In this document: positions 8,087 to 16,083 of the stretch, in pieces
Layout of the letters: the number at the start of each line of letters is the position of its first letter
How positions within the stretch are numbered: the stretch's first letter is position 1
Origin: Lachnospiraceae bacterium
GTDB lineage: Bacteria; Bacillota; Clostridia; Lachnospirales; Lachnospiraceae
Assembly: GCA_009777715.1 (NCBI GenBank)
Contig: WRLH01000003.1
Coordinates: 62,001-126,000 of the forward strand
Direction of reading: 5' to 3'
Length of the DNA stretch: 64,000 nt
Made by a program: the position numbers and the translations under genes
Notes under the pieces: generated by a model
The model's database searches: none
Told to the model about the DNA's origin: nothing
What the model saw: only the letters and a program-made list of their open reading frames with translations

Positions 8087-8179
8087 AAGAGAAGTCCCAC
8101 CGTTAAGACAAGACGGCGGGCTCAAGTAATTAGAGACTTAAAAAAGTGACCTTTTCTTCAGCGAGGCGGTCACTTTTTT
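8087..8179 (+). ncRNA. Candidate type I antitoxin RNA (about 93 nt)
   Basis: Bounded by a perfect promoter and an intrinsic terminator, this transcript has no usable open reading frame. It converges on the small toxin gene, and the two share the A6-stem-T6 terminator, giving at least 36-40 nt of antisense overlap at the 3' ends. The 5' part (8091-8126) forms a CCC-A-CCG/CGG-C-GGG stem and closely resembles the 5' end of the toxin mRNA on the other strand (8341-8379). The architecture recalls the par/Fst and TxpA/RatA loci. The role is inferred from layout only. Confidence 0.7.
8140..8179. terminator. Shared bidirectional terminator of toxin and antisense RNA
   Basis: AAAAAAGTGACC (8140-8151) pairs with GGTCACTTTTTT (8168-8179), so each strand has a stem followed by six T. 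The TGA stop of the small minus-strand gene lies inside the stem. Confidence 0.85.
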
Positions 8180-8262
8180 GTATGGTTAATGTACGCTATC
8201 AGAATCGTAACGATGATTCCGATGATCAGTAAAACAATCGAGAGCATCTCATAGTCAGACAA
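8170..8262 (-). CDS. Small hydrophobic peptide, candidate type I toxin (holin-like)
   Basis: A 30-residue peptide beginning MSDYEMLSIVL, followed by an uninterrupted hydrophobic helix to about residue 24 and a basic NHTKK tail. I chose the TTG start because a strong AAAGGAGGG ribosome binding site sits 8 nt upstream. The opening MS-Y-E pattern, single membrane helix and Lys-rich end match small Firmicutes peptides annotated as putative holin-like toxins (TxpA-like). A consensus promoter at 8386-8414 gives a leader of about 117 nt that includes a perfect CAGAGGGTC/GACCCTCTG stem (near 8321-8340). Such toxins insert in the membrane when their antisense RNA is lost; toxicity here is inferred. 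Confidence 0.75.
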   Translation of the reverse strand: MSDYEMLSIVLLIIGIIVTILIAYINHTKK

Positions 8263-8385
8263 ATAGTGAGCCCTCCTTTCACGGTCGATTTCCTAATAAA
8301 TACAAGGATTTCTATGTTAACAGAGGGTCCAGACCCTCTGGCGAGAGCCCGCCGCGTACCATCTTTCGATGGGACTTCCTGTATA

Positions 8386-8414
8386 ATATTATCATGAATG
8401 TATGTTCGTGTCAA
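8386..8414 (-). promoter_or_regulatory. Promoter of the small toxin gene
   Basis: On the minus strand TTGACA (8409-8414), a 17-bp spacer and TAATAT (8386-8391). The predicted start near 8379 begins GGAAGTCCCA, almost the same 5' sequence as the convergent antisense RNA. Confidence 0.75.
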
Positions 8415-8421
8415 TGAAAAA

Positions 8422-9138
8422 TTACGGCAACAATTTTTTCCCATTCCGCGAAACTGGGCATATGCTTTTGTTAATCAAAATGACGGTGCTTTCTTTTTTA
8501 TTAATGCTTGAAATTTTATCCTTATTGATAATGTATGATTTATGGCAGCGGATAAACCTGTGATCAAGTTTCTCTTCCATTGTTTTAAGTTCACCGTTAA
8601 ACTCTAAAATACGCTTTTTAGTGGTAAGCCGCAGTTTGTGGCGTATATGCGTAGACTCAATAAAAATGATTTCGTCCATGTCGAGAAAAATAATTTTATC
8701 CTCAACAGTAATTTTTATGGTTTCGGGCTTGGAATTGCCATAAAGCCGATTTATGACGGTACTAATGCAGTCCCCTATCTTTTTTTTAATATCGCTTTGA
8801 TTATCTTTGATGATAAAATCCAATGCTTCCACCTTATACTGGAACGTCAAAAGCGTCATTTCAGAGTGGGTTGTGACAAAGACAATAAAAGCTTTCTTGC
8901 CTAAATTTCTTAATCGGCTTGCTAATTCAATGCCATTGATTTTGGCTTTTAAGTCGATATCCAAAAAGAACAAGGCGGGATTTTGCGCGTCCGCAAAGTG
9001 GCTTATCACATAATCAGGGTAAGGCGTGGTTAAAACAATTCCCGCGTCTAAGTTGCGGAATATGCAATAATCCGCAATAAAGTTACTAATAAACTCGCGA
9101 TGCTTTTCATTGTCTTCGCATACATAAATATCCAGCAT
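8422..9138 (-). CDS. LytTR-family response regulator (AgrA/ComE-like)
   Basis: A 238-residue response regulator: receiver domain (residues 1-125; acidic pair in CEDNE, likely phospho-acceptor aspartate near residue 60 in FFLDID) and a C-terminal LytTR DNA-binding domain (about 140-235, with the RCHKSYIIN motif). Such regulators bind paired direct repeats and often control peptide-based quorum sensing or bacteriocins. I place the start at the ATG at 9138, preceded by GGAG at 8 nt, rather than the upstream in-frame TTG. The stop of the kinase gene lies 3 nt before it, so the two are coupled. No AgrB or AgrD gene is visible nearby. Confidence 0.88.
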   Translation of the reverse strand: MLDIYVCEDNEKHREFISNFIADYCIFRNLDAGIVLTTPYPDYVISHFADAQNPALFFLDIDLKAKINGIELASRLRNLGKKAFIVFVTTHSEMTLLTFQYKVEALDFIIKDNQSDIKKKIGDCISTVINRLYGNSKPETIKITVEDKIIFLDMDEIIFIESTHIRHKLRLTTKKRILEFNGELKTMEEKLDHRFIRCHKSYIINKDKISSINKKESTVILINKSICPVSRNGKKLLP

Positions 9139-9140
9139 TA

Positions 9141-10469
9141 TCAATTCTCCTTGACTGTAAGTTTTTGGATGAAATATTCAGCCGTAACTTCGGTTTCAAG
9201 AAACAAACCATTTATTTTTTCCGTCAGGCTTCGGACTGTATAAAGCCCAACGCCGCGATTTCCTTCTTTTGTCGAAAATCCCAGCTCAAAAAATTTGCTG
9301 ACCGGAAAATCCTGCTGCTTCCAAGTGTTCTTTATGATAAAAACCTTGGAATTAGGGTTATTAATAATGGCGATACGCAGTTTCTTTTCGTCCGTAATGG
9401 CCGCTGCTTCGATGGCATTATCCAAAAGTATTCCGAGGATTTGACAAACAATCGCCGTTGACACGCCCAGTTTTTCTACCGCTTCCCTGACTTCGATAGC
9501 TGTATCAATTAAAAGGTTTAAAGCAAGCGAACCTTTGTAAATTAAAATGCTTTTTATTTCACTTATCTTAATATTTTGCAAACTGCTCATCAGATGGTCT
9601 TGATAAAGCAAATCCTTATTCATCTCCGAAAGTTCGCCGTAATAATATTTTTCAAGGCTTTCCATGTCCCCGGAATCAATGTGCAGTTTTAATGAAGTCA
9701 GGATATTGACATAATCATGCTTGATGGTCCTAAGTGCCTGATAGGATTCCTCTAAGTCATTAATATATTTTTTTGACGATTCAATCAATAGCTTTTCTGT
9801 CCGCTGCGTGGTTTCTTTTGCTATATACCGCAATATAATAACAAACATCATTATGCTTGAAGCAAAAAACAGTAAATAAGCTATATCGCCAAAATTAACT
9901 GTCTGCTGGCCTAAAGTAAATAAAACACCCCCAAGGATAAATTTAAGGTAAATAAAAAGCAATGAGATACCTGCGCTTATCACCATGAAATACATTGCCC
10001 GGTGGTTTAAGATATTCATGTCGATGCGCTTTTTGAGGATTTTTTTCAAAACTAGGGCCGCTACAAGAACCGTGACCCAGCAAATTGCTAATATGCCGAT
10101 ATCCAAATGCTCGGAGTATTCATGAAAGGCCGCCGGGGTACGCCCAATAAGCACGCAGGTTAGCGCATACATGGCTTCAATGCCGAAATAAAGTGCCGTC
10201 AAATAAACAGTAAGCATAAGGATTTTGAGGAAATTCCTGTATACGATAATCCACAGGATAATCATTAAAAAAATCGCTAACAAAGGAACTGCCCAGCCGC
10301 TTATCCCCCCAAATTCCCTGGCCAGAATGACAATAATAACAATCATAAGGCCAAGCCAGGCATAAGTGATTTGCTTTTTTTTGCTCATATCGAAAATATG
10401 CATATTTTCAACGCAAAAAATTATGAAAATGCTAAAGCAAGTTGCTCCCAAAAGCATAAGAAACGTCAT
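9141..10469 (-). CDS. GHKL sensor histidine kinase (AgrC-like)
   Basis: A 442-residue membrane kinase. The first 220 or so residues form about six transmembrane helices. The cytoplasmic part has a KHDYVNILTSL phospho-acceptor segment, an N-box (GILLDNAIEAA) and a G-box (NRGVGLYTVR) typical of AgrC-type HPK10 kinases. The start was set at 10469 because GGAGGG lies just upstream; the frame extends 15 codons further only through a TTG. It should phosphorylate the LytTR regulator encoded directly downstream. Its ligand is unknown. Confidence 0.87.
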   Translation of the reverse strand: MTFLMLLGATCFSIFIIFCVENMHIFDMSKKKQITYAWLGLMIVIIVILAREFGGISGWAVPLLAIFLMIILWIIVYRNFLKILMLTVYLTALYFGIEAMYALTCVLIGRTPAAFHEYSEHLDIGILAICWVTVLVAALVLKKILKKRIDMNILNHRAMYFMVISAGISLLFIYLKFILGGVLFTLGQQTVNFGDIAYLLFFASSIMMFVIILRYIAKETTQRTEKLLIESSKKYINDLEESYQALRTIKHDYVNILTSLKLHIDSGDMESLEKYYYGELSEMNKDLLYQDHLMSSLQNIKISEIKSILIYKGSLALNLLIDTAIEVREAVEKLGVSTAIVCQILGILLDNAIEAAAITDEKKLRIAIINNPNSKVFIIKNTWKQQDFPVSKFFELGFSTKEGNRGVGLYTVRSLTEKINGLFLETEVTAEYFIQKLTVKEN

Positions 10470-10690
10470 GTAAACCCTCCATTCGTCAAAGAGGAACTTC
10501 TTTAAAGATATCAAAATAAAGGCAAAATGTCAAGGTTTTGGAAGAATGGCTCATTATTTTGGATAAACGACATGGATGGATGCCGTTTAGGACTTATAAT
10601 TGTGATTTAGTTCAGAATCCAACCGAGATTCTTTTTGGTGTGATAGACTTATTTATCATTAACCAATTACTTATTTACTTAGGAGGACAT

Positions 10691-10885
10691 ATGTCAAGCA
10701 AAAACAAAAAAATCATTGGCTGGGTTATCATCATTTTCTCTTCGGTAATCGCATTAGTGATTTCCGCACGAACGGCAATATTCGGCGGGCAGCCGCTGGG
10801 TGAAACCAATTTCTACTGGATGATTATCCAATGTATCATCGTTCTTGGCGGCTACGCAATCGCAACAAGTGTTGGGAAAAAGTAG
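10691..10885 (+). CDS. Small two-helix membrane protein
   Basis: A 64-residue protein with a basic N-terminus (MSSKNKK), a hydrophobic helix at about 9-30, a polar stretch (GGQPLGETN) and a second helix at about 40-58 before GKK. The ATG follows AGGAGG by 4 nt. It is divergent from the kinase gene, so it could be a target or partner of the AgrC/AgrA-like pair. In the 175-bp gap, GTTTAG (10585) and GTTCAG (10610) form an imperfect direct repeat, a weak candidate regulator site. It has no double-glycine leader, so I do not call it a bacteriocin. Function unknown. Confidence 0.6.
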   Translation: MSSKNKKIIGWVIIIFSSVIALVISARTAIFGGQPLGETNFYWMIIQCIIVLGGYAIATSVGKK

Positions 10886-10947
10886 GGCAAAAACTCCAAC
10901 CGCCCAAAAGATTAAGTCACATTCAAGGGCATATTGCTTTTTATAAT

Positions 10948-10981
10948 CCGGCTCCAGATACACTTAAGGATATGGAGTCGG
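10948..10981. terminator. Hairpin between convergent genes
   Basis: A 9-bp stem (CCGGCTCCA with TGGAGTCGG, one G-T pair) lies between the small plus-strand gene and the minus-strand tyrA. No good T-run follows on either strand, so termination activity is uncertain. Confidence 0.35.
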
Positions 10982-11002
10982 GTAGGCAATAGCTTATTAG
11001 CC

Positions 11003-11848
11003 TTAATCCAACTCCTCCTTAAGCCTTGAACCCTCTTTAAACAATCCCTCAAGCTTATTAAGCTCCCCAGAATTAAGGGCATCACGGTAATTTTTGATTT
11101 CGGCAATGAAGCTATCAAGTTCATCAACCAGGAAATCAGCATTTTCCATGCAAAGCTGCGCCCACATTTCGGCGTTAAGCCGGGCAACGCGGGTCAAATC
11201 CTTATAACTTCCGGCGGAAAAGCCTTTGTGGTTTCTTGCGGTCGGGCTTTTTATGTAGGCGTTGGAAACGATATGAGCCATCTGGGAACTAAAAGCAATC
11301 ATTTCATCATGCGTTTTTGCTTTTGTAACCGTTAAATGTCCGAAGCCAATTGGTTTTAAGATTTCCTCAATCCGCCCATACAAAGCTGCATCATCATAAA
11401 CTGGCGGAACAAGGATCATTGAAGCGTCATAAAAAAGATTTGCCCGGCTATTTTTGAATCCGGCGCTATGGCTTCCTGCCATCGGATGGCCGCCAACAAA
11501 GGTAAAGCCGAATTTTTGCGCCAAAGGGAAGCATTTATCGCAGATAAAACGTTTCACCCCACAGCAGTCAAAAACAAAGGTGTCCGCCTTAATCTCATGG
11601 GCGATTGATTCAAGATAAGCTACGGCAACAACTGGGTTAACGGCAAGGAATATTGCGTCACAAAGCTTGATCGTTTTTTCTGAAAGGACGCCGTTAATCG
11701 CGTCAGAAAGTTTCGCAAAATCTTGAGTTGCCCCATCTTTGTCAAAACCATAAACATAATGCCCCTTTTCACGGTAGGCTTTCGCCAATGAGCCGCCAAT
11801 TAAGCCAAGGCCAGCTATCCCGATTGTCATTTTATGCCCTGCTTCCAT
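11003..11848 (-). CDS. tyrA: Prephenate dehydrogenase
   Basis: A 281-residue protein with an N-terminal Rossmann motif ([15 protein letters not shown]) and the prephenate dehydrogenase segment [13 protein letters not shown], which contains the expected substrate-binding histidines. It oxidatively decarboxylates prephenate to 4-hydroxyphenylpyruvate for tyrosine synthesis. No C-terminal ACT domain is visible, so tyrosine feedback is not obvious. Its ATG overlaps the aroF stop by 1 nt (TAATG), so translation is coupled; Met7 is an alternative start that would still keep the Rossmann motif. Confidence 0.92.
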   Translation of the reverse strand: MEAGHKMTIGIAGLGLIGGSLAKAYREKGHYVYGFDKDGATQDFAKLSDAINGVLSEKTIKLCDAIFLAVNPVVAVAYLESIAHEIKADTFVFDCCGVKRFICDKCFPLAQKFGFTFVGGHPMAGSHSAGFKNSRANLFYDASMILVPPVYDDAALYGRIEEILKPIGFGHLTVTKAKTHDEMIAFSSQMAHIVSNAYIKSPTARNHKGFSAGSYKDLTRVARLNAEMWAQLCMENADFLVDELDSFIAEIKNYRDALNSGELNKLEGLFKEGSRLKEELD

Positions 11849-12846
11849 TACAGTACCTCGCGAATCCGCCCCACTTTCTGGGAAACTAAAGTAAACTCTT
11901 CCGGCGTAAGCGACTGCGCCCCGTCACACATTGCGTTGACTGGGTCGTTATGCACTTCGATCATCAGGCCATGGGCCCCGGCAGCTGTTGCCGCCAGCGC
12001 AAGCGGTGAAACCAGACGCGCAAAACCAGAGGCATGGCTTGGGTCAACCACAACCGGAAGATGAGTCAGCCCGTAAAGAATCGGAACAGCCGAAATATCA
12101 AGCGTATTGCGGGAATATGTTTCAAAGGTACGGATGCCGCGTTCGCAAAGAATAATATTCCGGTTGCCCCCGGCAATAATATATTCCGCACTCATTAATA
12201 GTTCCTGAATCGTATTTGCCAAGCCGCGTTTCAGTAAAATTGGCTTTTTGCATAAGCCAAGTTCTTTTAGCAATTCAAAGTTTTGCATATTACGCGCCCC
12301 AACTTGAATTATGTCAACTTGCTCAAATAAGTCAAGATGGTTTGCATTCATTATTTCGGTGACAATTGGCATTCCGGTCTGCTTTTTTGCTTCTAATAAT
12401 AACTCAATCCCATCAGCCCTAAGCCCCTGGAAATCATAGGGTGAGGTCCGCGGCTTAAAAGCTCCGCCCCGCAATATCGAAGCTCCGGCGGCTTTGACGC
12501 TTTTGGCGATATTAATTATCTGCTCTTCTGACTCTACGGAGCAAGGCCCTGCCATAATTTGGAAATTCGGCCCGCCAATTTTTAGCCCGCAAACTTCAAT
12601 TATGCTGTCATCAGGGTGGAACTGGCGGTTGGCATTTTTGAACGGCTCACTAATCCGCTTAACCGATTCAACCATTTCAAGCCCCTCTAAAAGCTCTGTA
12701 TCAACTTTGCTTGTATCGCCAATCAAACCAAGGATTGTATGGAACTCGCCCCGCGAAAGATGGACATTAAGCCCTCGGCCCTCAAGCCATTCCGTCAGAT
12801 TTTCTATTTGCTCATTTGTAGCGTTTTGTTTAAGTACCGCGATCAT
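11848..12846 (-). CDS. aroF: 3-deoxy-7-phosphoheptulonate synthase, type I-beta
   Basis: A 332-residue DAHP synthase, the first step of the shikimate pathway. Residues 1-70 form the ferredoxin-like regulatory domain typical of the I-beta group, followed by the barrel with [24 protein letters not shown] and VVDPSHASG metal- and substrate-binding motifs. The N-terminal domain in this family mediates feedback inhibition by aromatic amino acids. It is in an operon with tyrA, so control by tyrosine is plausible. A sodium symporter gene ends 10 nt upstream and may be in the same transcript. Confidence 0.94.
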   Translation of the reverse strand: MIAVLKQNATNEQIENLTEWLEGRGLNVHLSRGEFHTILGLIGDTSKVDTELLEGLEMVESVKRISEPFKNANRQFHPDDSIIEVCGLKIGGPNFQIMAGPCSVESEEQIINIAKSVKAAGASILRGGAFKPRTSPYDFQGLRADGIELLLEAKKQTGMPIVTEIMNANHLDLFEQVDIIQVGARNMQNFELLKELGLCKKPILLKRGLANTIQELLMSAEYIIAGGNRNIILCERGIRTFETYSRNTLDISAVPILYGLTHLPVVVDPSHASGFARLVSPLALAATAAGAHGLMIEVHNDPVNAMCDGAQSLTPEEFTLVSQKVGRIREVL

Positions 12847-12855
12847 TTGCTCTCC

Positions 12856-14397
12856 TTATGTATTACTATTATCATTGTAGCAGGAAAAACACTTAGTTAC
12901 CAGTTTTTCATCAGGCCTTGGGCTAAGCAGGCTGATTACCGGCACCAGTATTAACCCTGCCAGCATCGTAAACGCCCCGGCATTGATTGGCGACTGTAAA
13001 AGCTGCGGAAAGATATTCTTTGGCAAAACATTGATACTCGCGAGAAAAACCGCAGTATTAAATAATGTCCCAAACGCCATGCTAAACCAAGCCGCAAATT
13101 TGGTTGCGCGCTTCCAGTAAAGGCCGTATAGATAAGGCGCAATGAACGAACCAGCCAAAGCCCCCCAAGAAACGCCCATTAATTGCGCGATGAAAACAAA
13201 GTTCTTATTGTACTGCACAATCGCAATCGCCGCTGAAATAATGACGAAAACAACGATTAAAATCCTGATGATCCGTATTTTTCTTTTTTCGTCCATTTCT
13301 TTTATGATTGTGCCTTTGAGGAAGTCGAGCGTAAGTGTTGAAGCAGAGGTCATAACAAGTGCTGCCAGCGTTGACATTGAAGCAGACAAAATAAGGACAA
13401 TGAAAATTCCAATCAAGATGTCGGGAAACCATGTCAGCATTCCGGGGACAATTGAATCATAAATGACACTTCCGTCAGTTCGGTATTCAGCAGTATCAGC
13501 AAATAAACGCCCGAAGCCGCCAATGAAAAAACCGCCGCCGCAAATAAAAAAGGCAAACAGCGTGGAAATAATCGTTCCTGCCGGGATGGCTTTTTCTGAT
13601 TTTATCGAATAAAACCGTTGTACCATCTGCGGCAATCCCCACGGGCCCAAAGAAACAAGCAATAAAACGCCCAAAAGGTTAAGCGGGTCCGGGCCAAGGA
13701 ATGAAGCAAAAATGCCGGGTGTATCAGATACCGCCGGGTCAGAAACTCTTGCCAGCTCACTAAGCGAAGCAATTAATCCGCCATTAACCCGCAAAACTGC
13801 GCCGATAACCGCAATCACACCAACGAACATAATCGTGCCTTGGACTAAATCATTAACCGCCGTCGCCATATAACCTCCGGCGATAACATATATTCCGGTC
13901 AGGACTGCCATAATGACGATGACTACCCAAAAATCGACATCGAATGCCATGGCAAAAATACGCGAAAGGCCGTTATATAATGATGCTGTATAAGGGACAA
14001 GAAAAACAAAAGTAATTGCCGAAGCGACTAACTTTAGGGGCTTTGAACCGTAGCGGCTGCCGAAAAACTGCGGCATTGTTGCACTATTAAGGTGCTGGGT
14101 CATAACCCTTGTCCGGCGGGCAAGGACCACCCAAGGCAGGAGTGAGCCGACAACAGCCGTGCCAAGCCCGATCCATGTTGCGGAAACGCCGAAACGCCAG
14201 CCGAACTGCCCGGCATACCCAACGAACATTACCGCTGACAAATATGAAGCACCGTAAGCAAATGCTGACATCCAAGGCCCGACGCTTCTTCCGCCAAGCA
14301 CAAAGCTATTGACGTCAACCGCGTGTTTACGGCAATAAAACCCAATATAAATCGTTACCACAAAAAAAATCGCCAGTATTAATACTTTTACTAACAT
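12856..14397 (-). CDS. Sodium:solute symporter (SSS family)
   Basis: A 513-residue polytopic membrane protein with about 13 hydrophobic helices and SSS signatures (SFVLGGRSVGPWMSAFAYGAS near the N-terminus; GGYMATAVNDLVQG). It should use the sodium gradient to import a solute; candidates include an amino acid, pantothenate or another small organic acid, but the motifs do not decide. I set the start at 14397 (ATG with AGGTG 6 nt upstream). The frame extends in phase to 14514 only because of a 15-bp tandem repeat encoding KLKFL units, which looks like non-coding repeat expansion. Confidence 0.85.
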   Translation of the reverse strand: MLVKVLILAIFFVVTIYIGFYCRKHAVDVNSFVLGGRSVGPWMSAFAYGASYLSAVMFVGYAGQFGWRFGVSATWIGLGTAVVGSLLPWVVLARRTRVMTQHLNSATMPQFFGSRYGSKPLKLVASAITFVFLVPYTASLYNGLSRIFAMAFDVDFWVVIVIMAVLTGIYVIAGGYMATAVNDLVQGTIMFVGVIAVIGAVLRVNGGLIASLSELARVSDPAVSDTPGIFASFLGPDPLNLLGVLLLVSLGPWGLPQMVQRFYSIKSEKAIPAGTIISTLFAFFICGGGFFIGGFGRLFADTAEYRTDGSVIYDSIVPGMLTWFPDILIGIFIVLILSASMSTLAALVMTSASTLTLDFLKGTIIKEMDEKRKIRIIRILIVVFVIISAAIAIVQYNKNFVFIAQLMGVSWGALAGSFIAPYLYGLYWKRATKFAAWFSMAFGTLFNTAVFLASINVLPKNIFPQLLQSPINAGAFTMLAGLILVPVISLLSPRPDEKLVTKCFSCYNDNSNT

Positions 14398-14451
14398 CGT
14401 CTGCACCTGTATTTTCCTAAGTATCATGTGGAAATTAATATTTCCACTTGT

Positions 14452-14527
14452 AAAAAACTTTAGTTTTAAAAACTTTAGTTTCAAAAACTTTAGTTTCAAA
14501 AACTTTAGTTTCAAAAACTTTAGTTTT
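14452..14527. repeat. 15-bp tandem repeat upstream of the symporter
   Basis: About five tandem copies of a 15-bp unit of the form AAAAACTTTAGTTTC. The period is a multiple of three, so the symporter frame remains open through it (KLKFL repeats). The unit is AT-rich and has no other recognisable role. Confidence 0.85.
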
Positions 14528-14587
14528 TTGCACTCCCCATTCTACACCAAAAAAGATTTCCCTGCAATTAATTTCTTTCGCTTTAAA

Positions 14588-14661
14588 ATCATGCTTTAAA
14601 ACCACGCTAAAAAAACACGCTCAAACCACGCTTCAAATCACGCCCCGAATCACGCTTCAAA
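14588..14661. repeat. Tandem repeat derived from the gatB 3' end
   Basis: About six imperfect 11-14 bp units. Read on the minus strand the unit is TTTGAAGCGTGA, the same as the last three gatB codons plus its stop codon. The repeat therefore appears to be serial duplication of the end of the gene. No gene lies in 14398-14649. Confidence 0.8.
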
Positions 14662-16083
14662 ATAATCAAGCAAAACTTTCTTTACTGCCCCCGGGTTTCC
14701 TGTCCCCTTTAATTCTTTCATTGTCTGCCCGATTAAGAAACCTAAGGCCTTATCTTTTCCGCTCCGGTAGTCGGACACAGCACCGGGATTTTCTTCCAAG
14801 ACATATGCGGCGGCTTTTTTAATCAGATTATCATCGTTTTGCATTCTAAGCCCTTTGGTTTCGATATACTCAAGCGGGCAAACATCAAAATTAAAAACCG
14901 CCTCGACTGTTTCTTTGTAAGCACTTCTGTTAATTTCACCTTTAATGACAAGATTAACCAGCTGGGCCAGTTTCTTTGCATCTATTCTTAGCTCCTTTGG
15001 CGCTAAACCTGCTGTATTTAGGAGACGCTTTATTTCACCGCAGATTAAATGGGCTGATTCTTGTGGATCTGCGCCATTTTTTATTACATCGTCAAATAAA
15101 TCGGCAAGGCTTTTGTCCTCGGTTAAGGCAAAGGTATCTTTTGGAGTTATTCCGTGGTCATTTTGATAGCGGCTCCGTTTCTCATGTGCTAGTTCAGGCA
15201 AGCTTTTCTTAATTTCGGATAGCCAAGCTTCACTTATGTTAAGCGGCAGCAAATCAGGTTCGGGGAAATAGCGGTAGTCCTGCGCGTTTTCTTTGGAACG
15301 CATTGCATAGGATAAACCATTGTCATCATCCCAGCGGCGCGTTTCCTGTACAATAAAGCCGCCCCTGCTTAGGATCTGGGTCTGCCGCAGGGCTTCATCA
15401 CCAATAGCGCGGGCAACAGCCTTAAATGAGTTAAGGTTCTTCATTTCTGTCCGGACGCCAAGCTCTGCACCTTCCTTTTTAACTGAAAGATTGATGTCAC
15501 AGCGGAGTGAACCCTCCTGCATTTTGCCGTCACAAATATTGAGGTAAACCAAAATCTCTCTCATTTTTTCCAGAAAATCAAGCACTTCTACTTCATTTTC
15601 AAAATCGGGCTCAGTAACGATTTCAAGGAGCGGAGTCCCGCAGCGGTTAAAATCCATCAACGTGCCATCACGTTTATCATGGATTAGCTTCCCGGCATCT
15701 TCTTCCATGTGGATTTCGCTAATCCTAATTATCTTTTGCCCTGCTTCTGTTTCGATTTCTAAATAACCGTTCCGGCAAATCGGCGAATATAGCTGTGATA
15801 CCTGATAAGCTTTGGGAAGATCCGGATAAAAATAATTTTTGCGGTCGAATTTGCAGTTTTTAGTAATCTCACAATTAAGAACCAAACCAAGGCGAATAGC
15901 GTATTCAACCACGCTTTGGTTAAGCTTTGGCAATGTCCCTGGCATTCCCGAACAAATCGGGCAAACAAGCGTATTGGGAGCGTCCCCAAACGAAGTCGCA
16001 CAGCTACAGAAAATTTTTGACCCGGTCAGAAGCTCGGCATGGACTTCAAGCCCTATCACCGTCTCCCATGCTGTCTTACTCAA
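14650..16083 (-). CDS. gatB: Asp-tRNA(Asn)/Glu-tRNA(Gln) amidotransferase subunit B
   Basis: A 477-residue GatB, the subunit that binds misacylated tRNA and activates the aminoacyl carboxylate with ATP. The start WETVIGLEVHAELLTGSKIF and the zinc-site cysteines (CSC near residue 28, CPICSGMPG near 42) are typical, as is the C-terminal helical/YqeY-like tail from about 325. It uses ammonia from GatA to make Gln-tRNA and Asn-tRNA. It overlaps gatA by 4 nt. The coding 3' end is tandemly duplicated just downstream. Confidence 0.96.
   Translation of the reverse strand: MSKTAWETVIGLEVHAELLTGSKIFCSCATSFGDAPNTLVCPICSGMPGTLPKLNQSVVEYAIRLGLVLNCEITKNCKFDRKNYFYPDLPKAYQVSQLYSPICRNGYLEIETEAGQKIIRISEIHMEEDAGKLIHDKRDGTLMDFNRCGTPLLEIVTEPDFENEVEVLDFLEKMREILVYLNICDGKMQEGSLRCDINLSVKKEGAELGVRTEMKNLNSFKAVARAIGDEALRQTQILSRGGFIVQETRRWDDDNGLSYAMRSKENAQDYRYFPEPDLLPLNISEAWLSEIKKSLPELAHEKRSRYQNDHGITPKDTFALTEDKSLADLFDDVIKNGADPQESAHLICGEIKRLLNTAGLAPKELRIDAKKLAQLVNLVIKGEINRSAYKETVEAVFNFDVCPLEYIETKGLRMQNDDNLIKKAAAYVLEENPGAVSDYRSGKDKALGFLIGQTMKELKGTGNPGAVKKVLLDYFEA

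Noticed and set aside
7826-8125. Minus-strand open frame of 99 residues across the tRNA
   Set aside because: It is antisense to a clear tRNA with its own promoter and terminator.
8226-8444. Minus-strand 72-residue frame overlapping the toxin leader
   Set aside because: Reads through the leader and promoter in another frame, with no SD; the 30-residue frame has the strong SD.
10527-10610. A 27-residue peptide (start at 10527) as an autoinducer for the AgrC-like kinase
   Set aside because: Weak SD, no AgrD-type cysteine motif and charged tail, and no AgrB; not enough support.
10691-10885. Class II bacteriocin next to the kinase/regulator pair
   Set aside because: No double-glycine leader and two clear membrane helices; better described as a small membrane protein.
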